Shown: in pieces, positions 35,142-44,178 of the stretch
Numbering within the stretch: position 1 is the first letter of the stretch
Layout of the letters: the number at the start of each line of letters is the position of its first letter
NCBI GenBank assembly: GCA_944385365.1
Contig: CALWWW010000003.1
Coordinates: 1-64,000 of the forward strand
Length of the DNA: 64,000 bases
Reading direction: 5' to 3'
Source of the DNA: an uncultured Oscillospiraceae bacterium
GTDB taxonomy: Bacteria; Bacillota; Clostridia; Oscillospirales; Oscillospiraceae
Position numbers and translations under genes: made by a program
Notes under the pieces: generated by a model
Seen by the model: the letters and a program-made list of their open reading frames with translations, nothing else
Told to the model about the DNA's origin: nothing
The model's database searches: none

Positions 35142-36941
35142 ATGGAAACAAAGGTGTTGGAGCGCGCACAGCGCAAGCCCGAGGAACTTTGGGCCATTGA
35201 GGATTTGTTTGCCAGCGACCAGCAGTGGGAGCAGGCGTTGGAAGAGCTGCGCAAAGAACTGGCAAAGGTACCGCAGTACGCCGGAAAGTTGGGGGAGTCG
35301 GCCCAGACGCTCTGCGCCTATTTGCAGCTGCAGGACCGGGTGGACCGGATGCTCAGCGATCTGATAGAGTATGCCCAGCGCCGCACCGATGAGGATACCC
35401 GTGTGGCGGCCTATCAGGCCATGTCGGACCGTATCATCTCCGTCTGGGTGGAGGCTTCCGCTGCGTCCAGCTTCGAGACGCCGGAGGTGCTGGCCATTGA
35501 AGACGCGGTGTTGGAGCAGTTCTACCGCGATGAGCCTGCGCTGGAGCTGTACCGCCGGTATCTGGAGAACCTCCGCAGCCGCCGGGCCCATATTCTCTCT
35601 GCGGCGGAGGAAAAGCTGCTGGCCGGTACCGGTGAGATGGCCCAGACGCCCAATGCGGCGTTCTCCATGTTCTGTGACGCCGATTTGACCTTTGCAGATG
35701 CTGTGGACGGGGCAGGGAAGTCCTATCCTCTGACCCAGGGCACCTACGGCCAGTATATGGAGAGCAGCGACCGGGCACTGCGGAAGTCTGCCTTCCAGAA
35801 CCTGTACGCCCCCTTCCGTCAGTTCCGCAACACCGTGGCCACCATGCTGTCGGGCCAGGTGAAGCAGCTGCAATTCTATGCCAATGCCCGCAACTACGGC
35901 TCTGCCCTGGAGGCTTCTCTTGATGAAACCCGTGTACCGGTGCCGGTGTACCACAACCTGATCGATGCGGTCAACCGCAATATGGACAAGATGCACCGCT
36001 ACGTCCGCCTGCGCAAGAAGCTGCTGGGTGTGGACGAACTGCACATGTACGATGTCTATGCGCCGCTGGTGGAGGGCGTCAGCCGGAAAATCCCCTATGA
36101 AGAAGCCAGGGAGACGGTCTATGAAGCATTGGCGCCCATGGGCGAGGAATACCGCAAGATTCTGCGGGAGGGCTTTGATAACCGGTGGATCGACGTCTAT
36201 GAGAACCCCGGCAAGCGGTCCGGCGCGTATTCTGCCGGCGCCCATGTCCATCCCTACGTGTTGCTCAACTACAACGGCACCCTGGACAGCCAGTTCACCC
36301 TGGCCCATGAGATGGGCCACGCCATCCATTCCTACCTGTCCAACAAGACCCAGCCCCAGCGTTACTGTGAGTATGTGATCTTTGTGGCCGAAGTGGCTTC
36401 CACCTGCAATGAAGCGCTGCTGATGGAGCATCTGCTGGCCAAAACCACCGACCGCAAGGAGCGGGCCTATCTGATCAATCATTTCCTGGAGCAGTTCAAG
36501 AGCACCCTGTACCGGCAGACCATGTTTGCCGAGTTTGAGCTGCGCATGGGAGAGCTCAACGCCAACGGCACGCCCCTGACGGCGAAAACCCTGTGCAAAG
36601 AGTACCGTGCGCTCAATGAACGGTATTTCGGCCCTGACATGGTGCTGGATGAGCAGATCGAGCTGGAGTGGGCCCGGATTCCCCACTTCTACTACAATTA
36701 TTATGTGTTCCAGTACGCCACCGGTTACGCCGCGGCCATCGCCCTGTCCCGGCGCATTCTGCGGGAGGGGGAACCGGCGGTCAAGGATTATCTGAACTTC
36801 CTGTCCGGCGGATGCAGCAAGGACCCCATCGACCTGCTCAAGGGCGCCGGTGTGGACATGACCACCGCCGCGCCGGTGGAGGAGGCGCTGGCCCTCTTCG
36901 ACGAGCTGCTGGACGAGATGGAAGAACTGCTGGAGGCGTAA
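35142..36941 (+). CDS. pepF: oligoendopeptidase F (M3 metallopeptidase)
   Basis: 599 aa from ATG at 35142 (GGAGGAACACAAC upstream). The zinc site HEMGH is at 389-393, followed by the third ligand Glu in EVASTCNEALL, as in the M3 family. The N-terminal oligopeptidase F domain covers about 1-190. It cuts short peptides in the cytoplasm. Length agrees with Bacillus and Lactococcus PepF. A 96-aa gene follows closely. Confidence 0.95.
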   Translation: METKVLERAQRKPEELWAIEDLFASDQQWEQALEELRKELAKVPQYAGKLGESAQTLCAYLQLQDRVDRMLSDLIEYAQRRTDEDTRVAAYQAMSDRIISVWVEASAASSFETPEVLAIEDAVLEQFYRDEPALELYRRYLENLRSRRAHILSAAEEKLLAGTGEMAQTPNAAFSMFCDADLTFADAVDGAGKSYPLTQGTYGQYMESSDRALRKSAFQNLYAPFRQFRNTVATMLSGQVKQLQFYANARNYGSALEASLDETRVPVPVYHNLIDAVNRNMDKMHRYVRLRKKLLGVDELHMYDVYAPLVEGVSRKIPYEEARETVYEALAPMGEEYRKILREGFDNRWIDVYENPGKRSGAYSAGAHVHPYVLLNYNGTLDSQFTLAHEMGHAIHSYLSNKTQPQRYCEYVIFVAEVASTCNEALLMEHLLAKTTDRKERAYLINHFLEQFKSTLYRQTMFAEFELRMGELNANGTPLTAKTLCKEYRALNERYFGPDMVLDEQIELEWARIPHFYYNYYVFQYATGYAAAIALSRRILREGEPAVKDYLNFLSGGCSKDPIDLLKGAGVDMTTAAPVEEALALFDELLDEMEELLEA

Positions 36942-36950
36942 AGAGCGCGT

Positions 36951-37241
36951 ATGGAGGAATACGAACAAATCTTTCTGCCTACCCTGCACTATTTTGAAAA
37001 TAACAACCGGTTTTCCGGCAGCTTCGGCCTGCTGCGGTTTATGCTGACGCCCCAGGTGTCCATGAAATCGCCCAAAGAGGTGGACCTGGAAGCCAGCACC
37101 ATTCTGGGACAGCTGTGGCACGGGCTGTATTGCATCGAAAAGAGTGAGATTGAGGCGGAGCAGACCTTCCCCATGAGCGCCCAGGGACTGGCGGATATCC
37201 GCACCTGGCTGGAATCCCATCAGGAGGTCACGGAGCGGTAA
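36951..37241 (+). CDS. small conserved-looking hypothetical protein
   Basis: 96 aa: MEEYEQIFLPTLHYFENNNR, then VSMKSPKEVDLEASTILGQLWHGLY. The start is near the pepF stop (9 bases), and the ribosome site is weak. It ends 3 bases before the first ABC exporter gene, which argues that it is a real gene in the same transcript. Soluble; no family recognised. Confidence 0.65.
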   Translation: MEEYEQIFLPTLHYFENNNRFSGSFGLLRFMLTPQVSMKSPKEVDLEASTILGQLWHGLYCIEKSEIEAEQTFPMSAQGLADIRTWLESHQEVTER

Positions 37242-37244
37242 ACC

Positions 37245-38966
37245 ATGAGAAGTCTGATCAAATATCTGAAACGCTATACAAAAGAGTGCATTTTGGGTCC
37301 GCTGTTCAAGCTGCTGGAAGCCACCTTTGAACTGTTTGTACCCCTGGTGGTGGCGGCCATGATCGATACGGGCATTGCCGCCGTCGATAAGGGCTTTCTG
37401 CTGCGCCAGGGCGTCCTGCTGGTGGTTCTGGCCCTCATTGGTTTGACCTGCTCCATCACCGCCCAGTATTTTGCCGCCAAAGCGGCGGTGCATTTTGCCG
37501 GAGACCTGCGCCACCGGCTCTTTGCCCATATCCAACGGCTGCCCCATAGCCAGCAGGACCATCTGGGCAGCGATACGCTGATTACCCGCATGACCAGCGA
37601 TATCAACCAGGTACAGACCGGCGTCAATTTGACATTACGGCTGCTGCTGCGGTCGCCCTTTATCGTCTTCGGCGCCATAGTCATGGCCTGTACCATTGAT
37701 CTGCGGTCCGCCGGGATTTTCCTGGGGGTCATTGCCGCCCTGTCGGTGGTGGTCTTCGGCATTATGCTGTGGAGCATCCCCCGCTATAAGGCGGTGCAGC
37801 AGCGTCTCGATCAGGTCCTGGGCGCTACGCGGGAAAATCTGTCCGGCGTCCGGGTCCTGCGGGCCTTCGGACGCCAGCGGCAAGAGACGGAGCGCTTCGA
37901 CCAGCGGAATGCATCGCTGACGTCCTTCGGCCTGTTTGTGGGGCGGATTACTGCCCTCATGAACCCCCTGACCTATGTTCTGGTGAACCTGGGCCTGGTG
38001 GTGCTGCTGAAAACCGGCGCGGTGGAGGTGGACGGCGGCGTATTGACCCAGGGCCAGGTGGTGGCCCTGGTCAACTACCTGTCACAGATTCTGGTGGAAC
38101 TGGTGAAGATGGCCAATCTGATCATCAATATCACCAAGTCCTGGGCCTGCGGCAACCGCATTGCCCAGCTCCTTTCCACACCGGAGGAGCCCGTGGGCAC
38201 AGAAGAGCAAACTGGAGAAAAAAGTTCGGATTCCGTCGTTTTCGATCATGTGTCCCTGACCTATGCCGACGGCGGTGCACCGGCGTTGAAAGACATCTCC
38301 TTTCGCGTAGTAAAGAACAGTGTTTTTGGAATTATTGGCGGCACTGGTTCTGGTAAATCATCGGTAATCAACCTGATTCCGGGATTTTATCAGCCGACTG
38401 AGGGCGCGGTGCTTATCGATGGGTTATCCACAAAACTGTGGATAACTGACAGCCTCCGACAGCATATCGGACTGGTGCCGCAAAAGGCCAATTTGTTCCG
38501 GGGAACCATTGCGGACAATCTGCGCTGGGGCGACCCGGAAGCCACGGAAGAACAGCTTTGGGAGGCGTTGGAGCGGGCCCAGGCGGCGGACTTTGTCCGG
38601 CAGAAGGAGCTGGGACTGCAAACGGTGGTGGAGCAAGGGGGACGGAATTTTTCCGGCGGTCAGCGCCAGCGTTTGACCATTGCCCGCGCCCTGGTGCGGC
38701 GGCCGGATATCCTGATTCTGGATGACAGCGCTTCGGCCCTGGACTATGCCACCGACGCCAAACTTCGCAAGGCTCTGCGGGAGCTGGTGGATACCACGGT
38801 GTTCATTGTTTCGCAGCGGACTTCGTCCATTCGGTTTGCCGATCAAATTCTCGTGCTGGAGGACGGACAGGCCGTTGGCCTGGGTACCCATGAGACGCTG
38901 CTGAAGACGTGCCCAGTCTATCGGGAAATCCACGCCACCCAGCAGGAACAGGAGGTGGGGGCATGA
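37245..38966 (+). CDS. ABC exporter half-transporter, degenerate-site subunit
   Basis: 573 aa: six membrane helices (about 15-290), then an ATPase domain with Walker A GGTGSGKSS (about 365), signature FSGGQRQRL and Walker B ILILDDSASALD. The catalytic Glu is Asp (DDS) and the H-loop His is Gln (IVSQRTSS). These changes mark the non-hydrolytic site of heterodimeric exporters such as TM287/288. It pairs with the next gene, whose start overlaps its stop (ATGA). Substrate unknown, probably drugs or lipids. Confidence 0.93.
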   Translation: MRSLIKYLKRYTKECILGPLFKLLEATFELFVPLVVAAMIDTGIAAVDKGFLLRQGVLLVVLALIGLTCSITAQYFAAKAAVHFAGDLRHRLFAHIQRLPHSQQDHLGSDTLITRMTSDINQVQTGVNLTLRLLLRSPFIVFGAIVMACTIDLRSAGIFLGVIAALSVVVFGIMLWSIPRYKAVQQRLDQVLGATRENLSGVRVLRAFGRQRQETERFDQRNASLTSFGLFVGRITALMNPLTYVLVNLGLVVLLKTGAVEVDGGVLTQGQVVALVNYLSQILVELVKMANLIINITKSWACGNRIAQLLSTPEEPVGTEEQTGEKSSDSVVFDHVSLTYADGGAPALKDISFRVVKNSVFGIIGGTGSGKSSVINLIPGFYQPTEGAVLIDGLSTKLWITDSLRQHIGLVPQKANLFRGTIADNLRWGDPEATEEQLWEALERAQAADFVRQKELGLQTVVEQGGRNFSGGQRQRLTIARALVRRPDILILDDSASALDYATDAKLRKALRELVDTTVFIVSQRTSSIRFADQILVLEDGQAVGLGTHETLLKTCPVYREIHATQQEQEVGA

Positions 38967-40699
38967 AGCAGAAAGAAACGCTGCGCCGCGTACTGACTTA
39001 TCTGCGGCCCTACGGCGCGCTGCTGGTCCTGTCTCTGATTCTGGCCGTGGTGACCGTGGCCCTGACGCTGTACATCCCCATTCTCACCGGTGATGCCGTG
39101 GACTGTCTGGTGGAAAGTGGGGCCGTGGACTTTGCGGCCCTGGCTCCCATCTTAATGCAGATTGGTGTGGTGGCGGCGCTGACGGCCCTGAGCCAGTGGA
39201 TTATGGGCCTTTGCAATAACCGGCTGACGCTGTGTACCGTCCGGGATATCCGGGCGGCGGCGTTCCGGAAATTGCAGAACCTGCCCACCCGGTATTTTGA
39301 CAGCCATTCCAACGGCGACACCGTCAGCCGGATCATTGCCGATGCCGACCAGCTTTCCGACGGCCTGCTGCTGGGCTTTACCCAGCTGTTTACCGGCGTT
39401 ATCACCATTTTGGGAACCATTTTGTTTATGCTGTCGGTCAATGTGGTCATCACCCTCGTCGTGGTGCTGGTCACGCCCCTGTCGCTGCTGGTGGCGTCCT
39501 TTATCGCCAAACGGACCTATGCCATGTTCACCAAGCAGTCTGTGACCCGCGGCGAGCAGACGGCCCTCATCGAGGAAATGGTGGGCGGCGTCAAGCTGGT
39601 GCAGGCCTTTGGACAGCAGGAGCAGGTGATGGAGCGGTTCGATGAAGTCAACGAACGCTTGAAGAAATACTCCCTGCGGGCTATTTTCTTCTCCTCCATC
39701 ACCAACCCGGCCACCCGGTTCGTCAACAGTCTGGTCTATGCCGGCGTCGGCGTCACCGGCGCGTTCAGCGCCCTGACGGGTGCCATTACTGTGGGACAGC
39801 TGACGGTGTTTCTCAGCTATGCCAACCAGTACACAAAGCCCTTTAATGAGATTTCCGGCGTGGTGACCGAGCTCCAGAACGCGCTGGCCTGTGCCGGACG
39901 GATTTTCGACCTGCTGGATGAAGTGGAGGAGACGCCGGACGGCCCCGACGCCGTGACGCCGGACCACTACGACGGCGCGGTGGAGCTGCGGGATGTGGCC
40001 TTTTCCTACACGCCGGACCAATCCCTGATTACCGGTCTGAACCTCCAGGTGCAGCCGGGGCAGCGCATTGCCATTGTCGGCCCCACCGGCTGCGGCAAGA
40101 CGACACTGATCAACCTGCTCATGCGGTTTTACGATGTCTGCGGCGGTTCCATTGCCGTGGACGGTACCGATATCCGGGAACTGACCCGGTCCGGCCTGCG
40201 CCGGGGCTTCGGCATGGTGCTCCAGGACACCTGGCTGGAGACGGCCACCATTGCCGAAAATATCGCCATGGGACGGCCCGACGCCACCCGGCAGGAGATT
40301 GAGGAAGCGGCCAAACAGGCCCACGCCCACAGCTTTATCTGCCGTCTGCCCCAGGGCTACGACACCATGGTGGAAAACGGCGGCGAAAGCCTGTCCCAGG
40401 GCCAGCGGCAGCTGCTTTGCATCGCGCGGGTCATGCTGTGTCGCCCGCCCATGCTGATTCTCGATGAAGCCACGTCGTCCATTGATACCCGAACGGAACA
40501 GAAGATTCAATCGGCCTTTTTGAAGCTCATGGAGGGCCGGACGGCCTTTATCGTGGCCCATCGGCTGTCCACCATCCGGGAAGCCGACGTGATTCTGGTC
40601 ATGCGGGACGGCCATATCATCGAACAGGGCAATCATGCGGAGCTGCTGGCCCGCAAGGGCTTCTATGCCCAGCTGTATGAGAGTCAATTTGCTGTTTGA
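38963..40699 (+). CDS. ABC exporter half-transporter, catalytic subunit
   Basis: 578 aa from ATG 38963 with GGAGGTGGGGGC upstream. Six membrane helices (about 15-300) precede an ATPase domain with an intact set: GPTGCGKTT (about 373), LSQGQRQLL, ILDEATSSID, and H-loop VAHRLST. It provides the active ATP site for the heterodimer with the 37245 gene. The two overlap by four bases. Confidence 0.95.
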   Translation: MKQKETLRRVLTYLRPYGALLVLSLILAVVTVALTLYIPILTGDAVDCLVESGAVDFAALAPILMQIGVVAALTALSQWIMGLCNNRLTLCTVRDIRAAAFRKLQNLPTRYFDSHSNGDTVSRIIADADQLSDGLLLGFTQLFTGVITILGTILFMLSVNVVITLVVVLVTPLSLLVASFIAKRTYAMFTKQSVTRGEQTALIEEMVGGVKLVQAFGQQEQVMERFDEVNERLKKYSLRAIFFSSITNPATRFVNSLVYAGVGVTGAFSALTGAITVGQLTVFLSYANQYTKPFNEISGVVTELQNALACAGRIFDLLDEVEETPDGPDAVTPDHYDGAVELRDVAFSYTPDQSLITGLNLQVQPGQRIAIVGPTGCGKTTLINLLMRFYDVCGGSIAVDGTDIRELTRSGLRRGFGMVLQDTWLETATIAENIAMGRPDATRQEIEEAAKQAHAHSFICRLPQGYDTMVENGGESLSQGQRQLLCIARVMLCRPPMLILDEATSSIDTRTEQKIQSAFLKLMEGRTAFIVAHRLSTIREADVILVMRDGHIIEQGNHAELLARKGFYAQLYESQFAV

Positions 40700-40727
40700 A
40701 TCCCCACTTTGAGAGAGGAAACGTAGT

Positions 40728-41297
40728 ATGACAACGGTCAATCGGAGATATGACAACTTCCAGCGGTATTTTTTGTACTTTATGATGTACTGCGTCATCG
40801 GCTGGTGCTATGAGGTGTTTCTGGAAGTCGTGGTTTACCGCTGGGGCTTTTCCAACCGGGGCGTCCTGTTCGGGCCCTATCTGCCGGTGTACGGCGTGGG
40901 AGCGCTGACCTTTCTGTTTACCCTGTACCCGCTGCTGCGGGGCAAGACCAGAAAGCAAAAACTGCTGCTGGTGCCGGTGATTTTCCTGGGCTGCGCCCTG
41001 GTGGCCACGGCCATCGAACTGGCGGCCTCCTATCTGTGTGAGCTGATCATGGGCCATTGGCCCTGGCAGACCTATGCCAGAGATTATAAAATCCAGTTCC
41101 AGGGCCGGATTGCCCTGTCTCCCTCCATCCGCTTCGGCCTGGGCGGCCTGCTGTTCCTGTATGGCTTGCAGCCCCTGTTTGAGAAGCTGGTGGGGCGGAT
41201 GAAGCCTCGGACCCGTACCATCGTTTTTTGGGTGGTGCTGGCCGTTGTGCTCTGCGATACGGTTGTCTTTGTGCTCCGACAGGTCATGGCATCTTAA
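40728..41297 (+). CDS. CmpB-type putative ABC permease (PF06541 family)
   Basis: 189 aa with about five helices. CVIGWCYEVFLEVVVYRWGFSNRGVLFGPYLPVYG matches the family hallmark (GWxxE..., NRGxLxGPxxPxYG). The family is common in clostridia and has no proven function. It starts 28 bases after the second ABC subunit with GAGAGAGGAAACGT before the ATG, so it may be cotranscribed. A paralogue is at 57977-58549. Confidence 0.8.
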   Translation: MTTVNRRYDNFQRYFLYFMMYCVIGWCYEVFLEVVVYRWGFSNRGVLFGPYLPVYGVGALTFLFTLYPLLRGKTRKQKLLLVPVIFLGCALVATAIELAASYLCELIMGHWPWQTYARDYKIQFQGRIALSPSIRFGLGGLLFLYGLQPLFEKLVGRMKPRTRTIVFWVVLAVVLCDTVVFVLRQVMAS

Positions 41298-41300
41298 AAA

Positions 41301-41346
41301 ACAGAACACCCGATGCGGGACTGATTCCGCATCGGGTGTTCTGTTT
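41301..41346. terminator. bidirectional terminator
   Basis: A 19-bp perfect stem (41301-41319 with 41328-41346) between converging genes; T-rich on both sides. Confidence 0.85.
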
Positions 41347-41364
41347 GATAGGGAGTGAGGGGGA

Positions 41365-43050
41365 TTACTTTTTGCAGGGCATGGCGCTGACGGGGGGCTT
41401 GCCCTCGCCGGTCACCGACTGGTACAGACGGTAGCCGCCGGCCAGATTATAGCAGTGGAAGCCCTCGCCGGTGAGAATGCGGCAGGCAATGTAGCTGCGC
41501 AGACCGCTGTGACAGTGAACATAAACGGGCTTGGTGTTGTCCAGCTCTTTCAGATGCTGGCGCAGCTCGTCCAGAGGAATGTTGGTAAAGCCGTCGATCA
41601 TGCCGCGGGCAGCCTCCGCCGGGGTGCGGACGTCCAGCAGCTGGACGCTGCCGTCCCGGGGCAGATCGGCCACATCGTGCCAGTGGAACTGGTGAATCAG
41701 GCCCTTTTCGATGTTCTCAATGACAAAACCCGCCATGTTGACCGGGTCCTTGGCAGAACCGAAGGGGGGCGCGTAGCACAGCTCCAGCTGGGCAAGATCG
41801 CGGCCGGTGGCGTTGAAGCGAATGGCCGTGGCCAGCACGTCGCAGCGCTTATCTACACCGTCGAAGCCCACAATCTGCGCGCCGAGAATGCGGCCGGACA
41901 GCTTCTCGAAGAGGACCTTCATGGACATCATGGTGCTGCCGGGGTAGTAGCCGGCATGGTTGGCCGAATACAGGAACACCTTGTCGCAGTCGATGCCCTT
42001 GGCCTTAGCGGTGCGCTCATTGAGGCCCGTGGTGGCAACGGTCATGTCGAACAGCTTCAGCACGGCGCTGCCCTGGGTGCCGGTGTAGCGGGAGTGAAGT
42101 CCGCAGATGTTGTCGGCGGCGATACGGCCCTGCTTGTTGGCCGGACCGGCCAGGGGCACCATGGCCTTGTCGCCGGTGAGGAACTCGGTGATTTCCACGG
42201 CGTCACCCACGGCGTAGATGTTCTCGTCCTCCGTGCGCATGTGGTCGTCCACCAGAATGCCGCCCTTGGCATTGCAGGGCAGGCCCGCTTCCTTGGCCAG
42301 ACGGCTCTCCGGCCGGACGCCCACGGACAGAATGACCACATCGGCGGCCACGTCGCCGGTGGAGGTGGTGACGGTCATGGAGCCGTCCCGCTCCACAATG
42401 CCGGTGACGGCGCTGCCCAGCATCAGTTTCAGGCCCTTTTCCTCGGCATAGTGGTGAACGTCGGCGGCCATGTCCGCGTCCAGGGGGGCAATCAGATGAT
42501 CGGCCATCTCCACAATGGTCACATCCAGACCGGCGTGGAGGAGGTTCTCGGCCATTTCCACACCGATGTAGCCGCCGCCGACAATGACGGCCTTTTTGCC
42601 CTGTCCCAGGGCCACCACTTTGTCACGGATGGCATAGGCGTCGGGGATGTTGCGCAGGGTGAAGACGTTGGCGGACTTGGCGCCCTCGATGGGCGGCACC
42701 AGGGGCTCCGCGCCGGTGGAGAGAATCAGCTTGTCGTAGGTTTCGGTGTACTGCCGGTCCTCCTTGAGGTCGTGGATGGTGACGGTCTTCCCGGCACGGT
42801 CGATGGACACCACTTCGGAAAGCACCCGGACGTCAATGCGGAACCGGTTGTAAAAGCTCTCAGGCGTCTGCAGCGTCAGGGCGCTCTTTTCGGTGATCTC
42901 ACCGCCCACATAGTAGGGCAGACCGCAGTTGGCAAAGGAGATATACTCGCCGCGCTCCAGCAGAACAATCTCGCCGCGCTCATCCAAACGACGCAGGCGG
43001 GCCGCAGCGCTGGCGCCGCCGGCCACACCGCCGACAATCACAGTTTTCAT
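41365..43050 (-). CDS. CoA-disulfide reductase fused to rhodanese (persulfide reductase type)
   Basis: 561 aa from ATG 43050 (GGAGGGATTTCTC upstream). N-terminal FAD fold (IVGGVAGGASAAARLRRLD), the redox Cys42 in FANCGLPYYVGG, the NAD fold (KAVIVGGGYIGVEMAENL), FAD ribose site YAVGDAVE, and a dimerisation domain to about 450. A rhodanese domain follows with active Cys513 in VHCHSGLRSY. Such fusions reduce CoA disulfide, persulfides or polysulfide with NAD(P)H. It lies divergently from a LysR regulator and close to a siroheme reductase fusion. Confidence 0.93.
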   Translation of the reverse strand: MKTVIVGGVAGGASAAARLRRLDERGEIVLLERGEYISFANCGLPYYVGGEITEKSALTLQTPESFYNRFRIDVRVLSEVVSIDRAGKTVTIHDLKEDRQYTETYDKLILSTGAEPLVPPIEGAKSANVFTLRNIPDAYAIRDKVVALGQGKKAVIVGGGYIGVEMAENLLHAGLDVTIVEMADHLIAPLDADMAADVHHYAEEKGLKLMLGSAVTGIVERDGSMTVTTSTGDVAADVVILSVGVRPESRLAKEAGLPCNAKGGILVDDHMRTEDENIYAVGDAVEITEFLTGDKAMVPLAGPANKQGRIAADNICGLHSRYTGTQGSAVLKLFDMTVATTGLNERTAKAKGIDCDKVFLYSANHAGYYPGSTMMSMKVLFEKLSGRILGAQIVGFDGVDKRCDVLATAIRFNATGRDLAQLELCYAPPFGSAKDPVNMAGFVIENIEKGLIHQFHWHDVADLPRDGSVQLLDVRTPAEAARGMIDGFTNIPLDELRQHLKELDNTKPVYVHCHSGLRSYIACRILTGEGFHCYNLAGGYRLYQSVTGEGKPPVSAMPCKK

Positions 43051-43203
43051 GAGAAATCCCTCCAGTTGATGTGGCGCTCTCAGGAAAGCGCCGATGGAAC
43101 ATTGAATTGTTATACGCATATTATACCTGCTTTTTAGGCGTTGCAAAGTACGAAAGAAGCATTTATAATCATAGGTAATGGATTATCGATGGAGGGATGT
43201 CAA
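43051..43203. promoter_or_regulatory. divergent control region of the CoA-disulfide reductase and LysR genes
   Basis: 153 bases with AT-rich stretches (TTGTTATACGCATATTATACC near 43106-43127). LysR regulators usually bind such gaps at T-N11-A sites; I could not single out a convincing one. Confidence 0.4.
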
Positions 43204-44067
43204 ATGACGCTGCGCAGTCTGGAGGTTTTTCTGGCCGTGGTGGAGGGCGGCAGTATGCGGGCCGCCGCCGAGCGGCTGTATATCAGTCAGCCGTCGGTCA
43301 GCGGTGTGGTGGCCGACCTGGAGGATGAATACGGTGTGCGGCTGTTTGAGCGGCTGGGCAAGAAGCTGTGCATCACCCAGGAGGGGGAACAGCTGGCGGG
43401 CTATGCCCGGCGGATGCTGAGCCTCAACGAGGAAATCGGCCGTCAGATGCACTGTGTCGGCAACCGGACGCCGCTGCGGATCGGTGCGTCGGTGACCGTG
43501 GCCAGCAGCATTATGGCGGAGCTGGCGGGCCGAGTGCAGGGGCCGTCTCCCTATGTCTGTGTGGCCAATACGGGGATTATTGAACAGAAAATCCTCCGCA
43601 ATGAGCTGGATGTGGGCATTGTGGAGGGACATATCAAAAGTGATGATCTGTTGGTGACGCCCATGGTGCCGGACCGGCTGGTGCTGGTGTGCCGTCCGGA
43701 CCACTGGTGCAGCGGACGGGACAGCATCCGCCTGCGGGAGCTGGAATCGGAACGGCTGATTCTGCGGGAGCCGGAGAGCGGTACCCGGCAGGTGCTGGAC
43801 TTGGAGTTTCAGCGGGCCGGTGTGAGTATGCAGGTGGGGTGGGAGTGCACCAACTCCCAGGCCATTCTCGACGCGGTGGAGGCGGGGCTGGGCGTGGCGC
43901 TGATGTCGCCGCGGCTGCTGTGCAAGGGAATGAAGCTGGTGACCATCCCCATTTCCGACGGCCCCGTGGAGCGCTGGTTCTCCCTGGTCATCCATAAGGA
44001 TAAGTATGTCGGGCCGCCGCTGCGGGCGTTTCTGGAACTTTGCAAGGAATATAAGGAACATAAATAG
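43204..44067 (+). CDS. LysR-family transcriptional regulator
   Basis: 287 aa from ATG 43204 (GGAGGGATGTCAA). The N-terminal helix-turn-helix reads LEVFLAVVEGGSMRAAAERLYISQPSVSGVVADLE. The effector domain follows, with IRIGASVTVASSIM-like, LDVGIVEG, and LRELESERLILREPESGTR. It is divergent from the CoA-disulfide reductase gene and 111 bases before the siroheme reductase fusion, so it may control both. The cofactor could be a sulfur metabolite (inference). Confidence 0.9.
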   Translation: MTLRSLEVFLAVVEGGSMRAAAERLYISQPSVSGVVADLEDEYGVRLFERLGKKLCITQEGEQLAGYARRMLSLNEEIGRQMHCVGNRTPLRIGASVTVASSIMAELAGRVQGPSPYVCVANTGIIEQKILRNELDVGIVEGHIKSDDLLVTPMVPDRLVLVCRPDHWCSGRDSIRLRELESERLILREPESGTRQVLDLEFQRAGVSMQVGWECTNSQAILDAVEAGLGVALMSPRLLCKGMKLVTIPISDGPVERWFSLVIHKDKYVGPPLRAFLELCKEYKEHK

Positions 44068-44178
44068 GGAAACTCTTATGGATTTCATCGTGGGATTGGT
44101 AGTTTACTTTTCAGCCGGTATCCGTTATGCTGAGTCCAGAAAACAACAGACGCCAACAGACAGAAGGAGTGTCCAACG

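Noticed and set aside
34116-37562. A 1,148-codon open frame on the minus strand
   Set aside because: Only the last 295 codons (34116-35003) are a real EamA transporter; the rest is a shadow of pepF and the ABC gene, with low-complexity His/Gln-rich composition.
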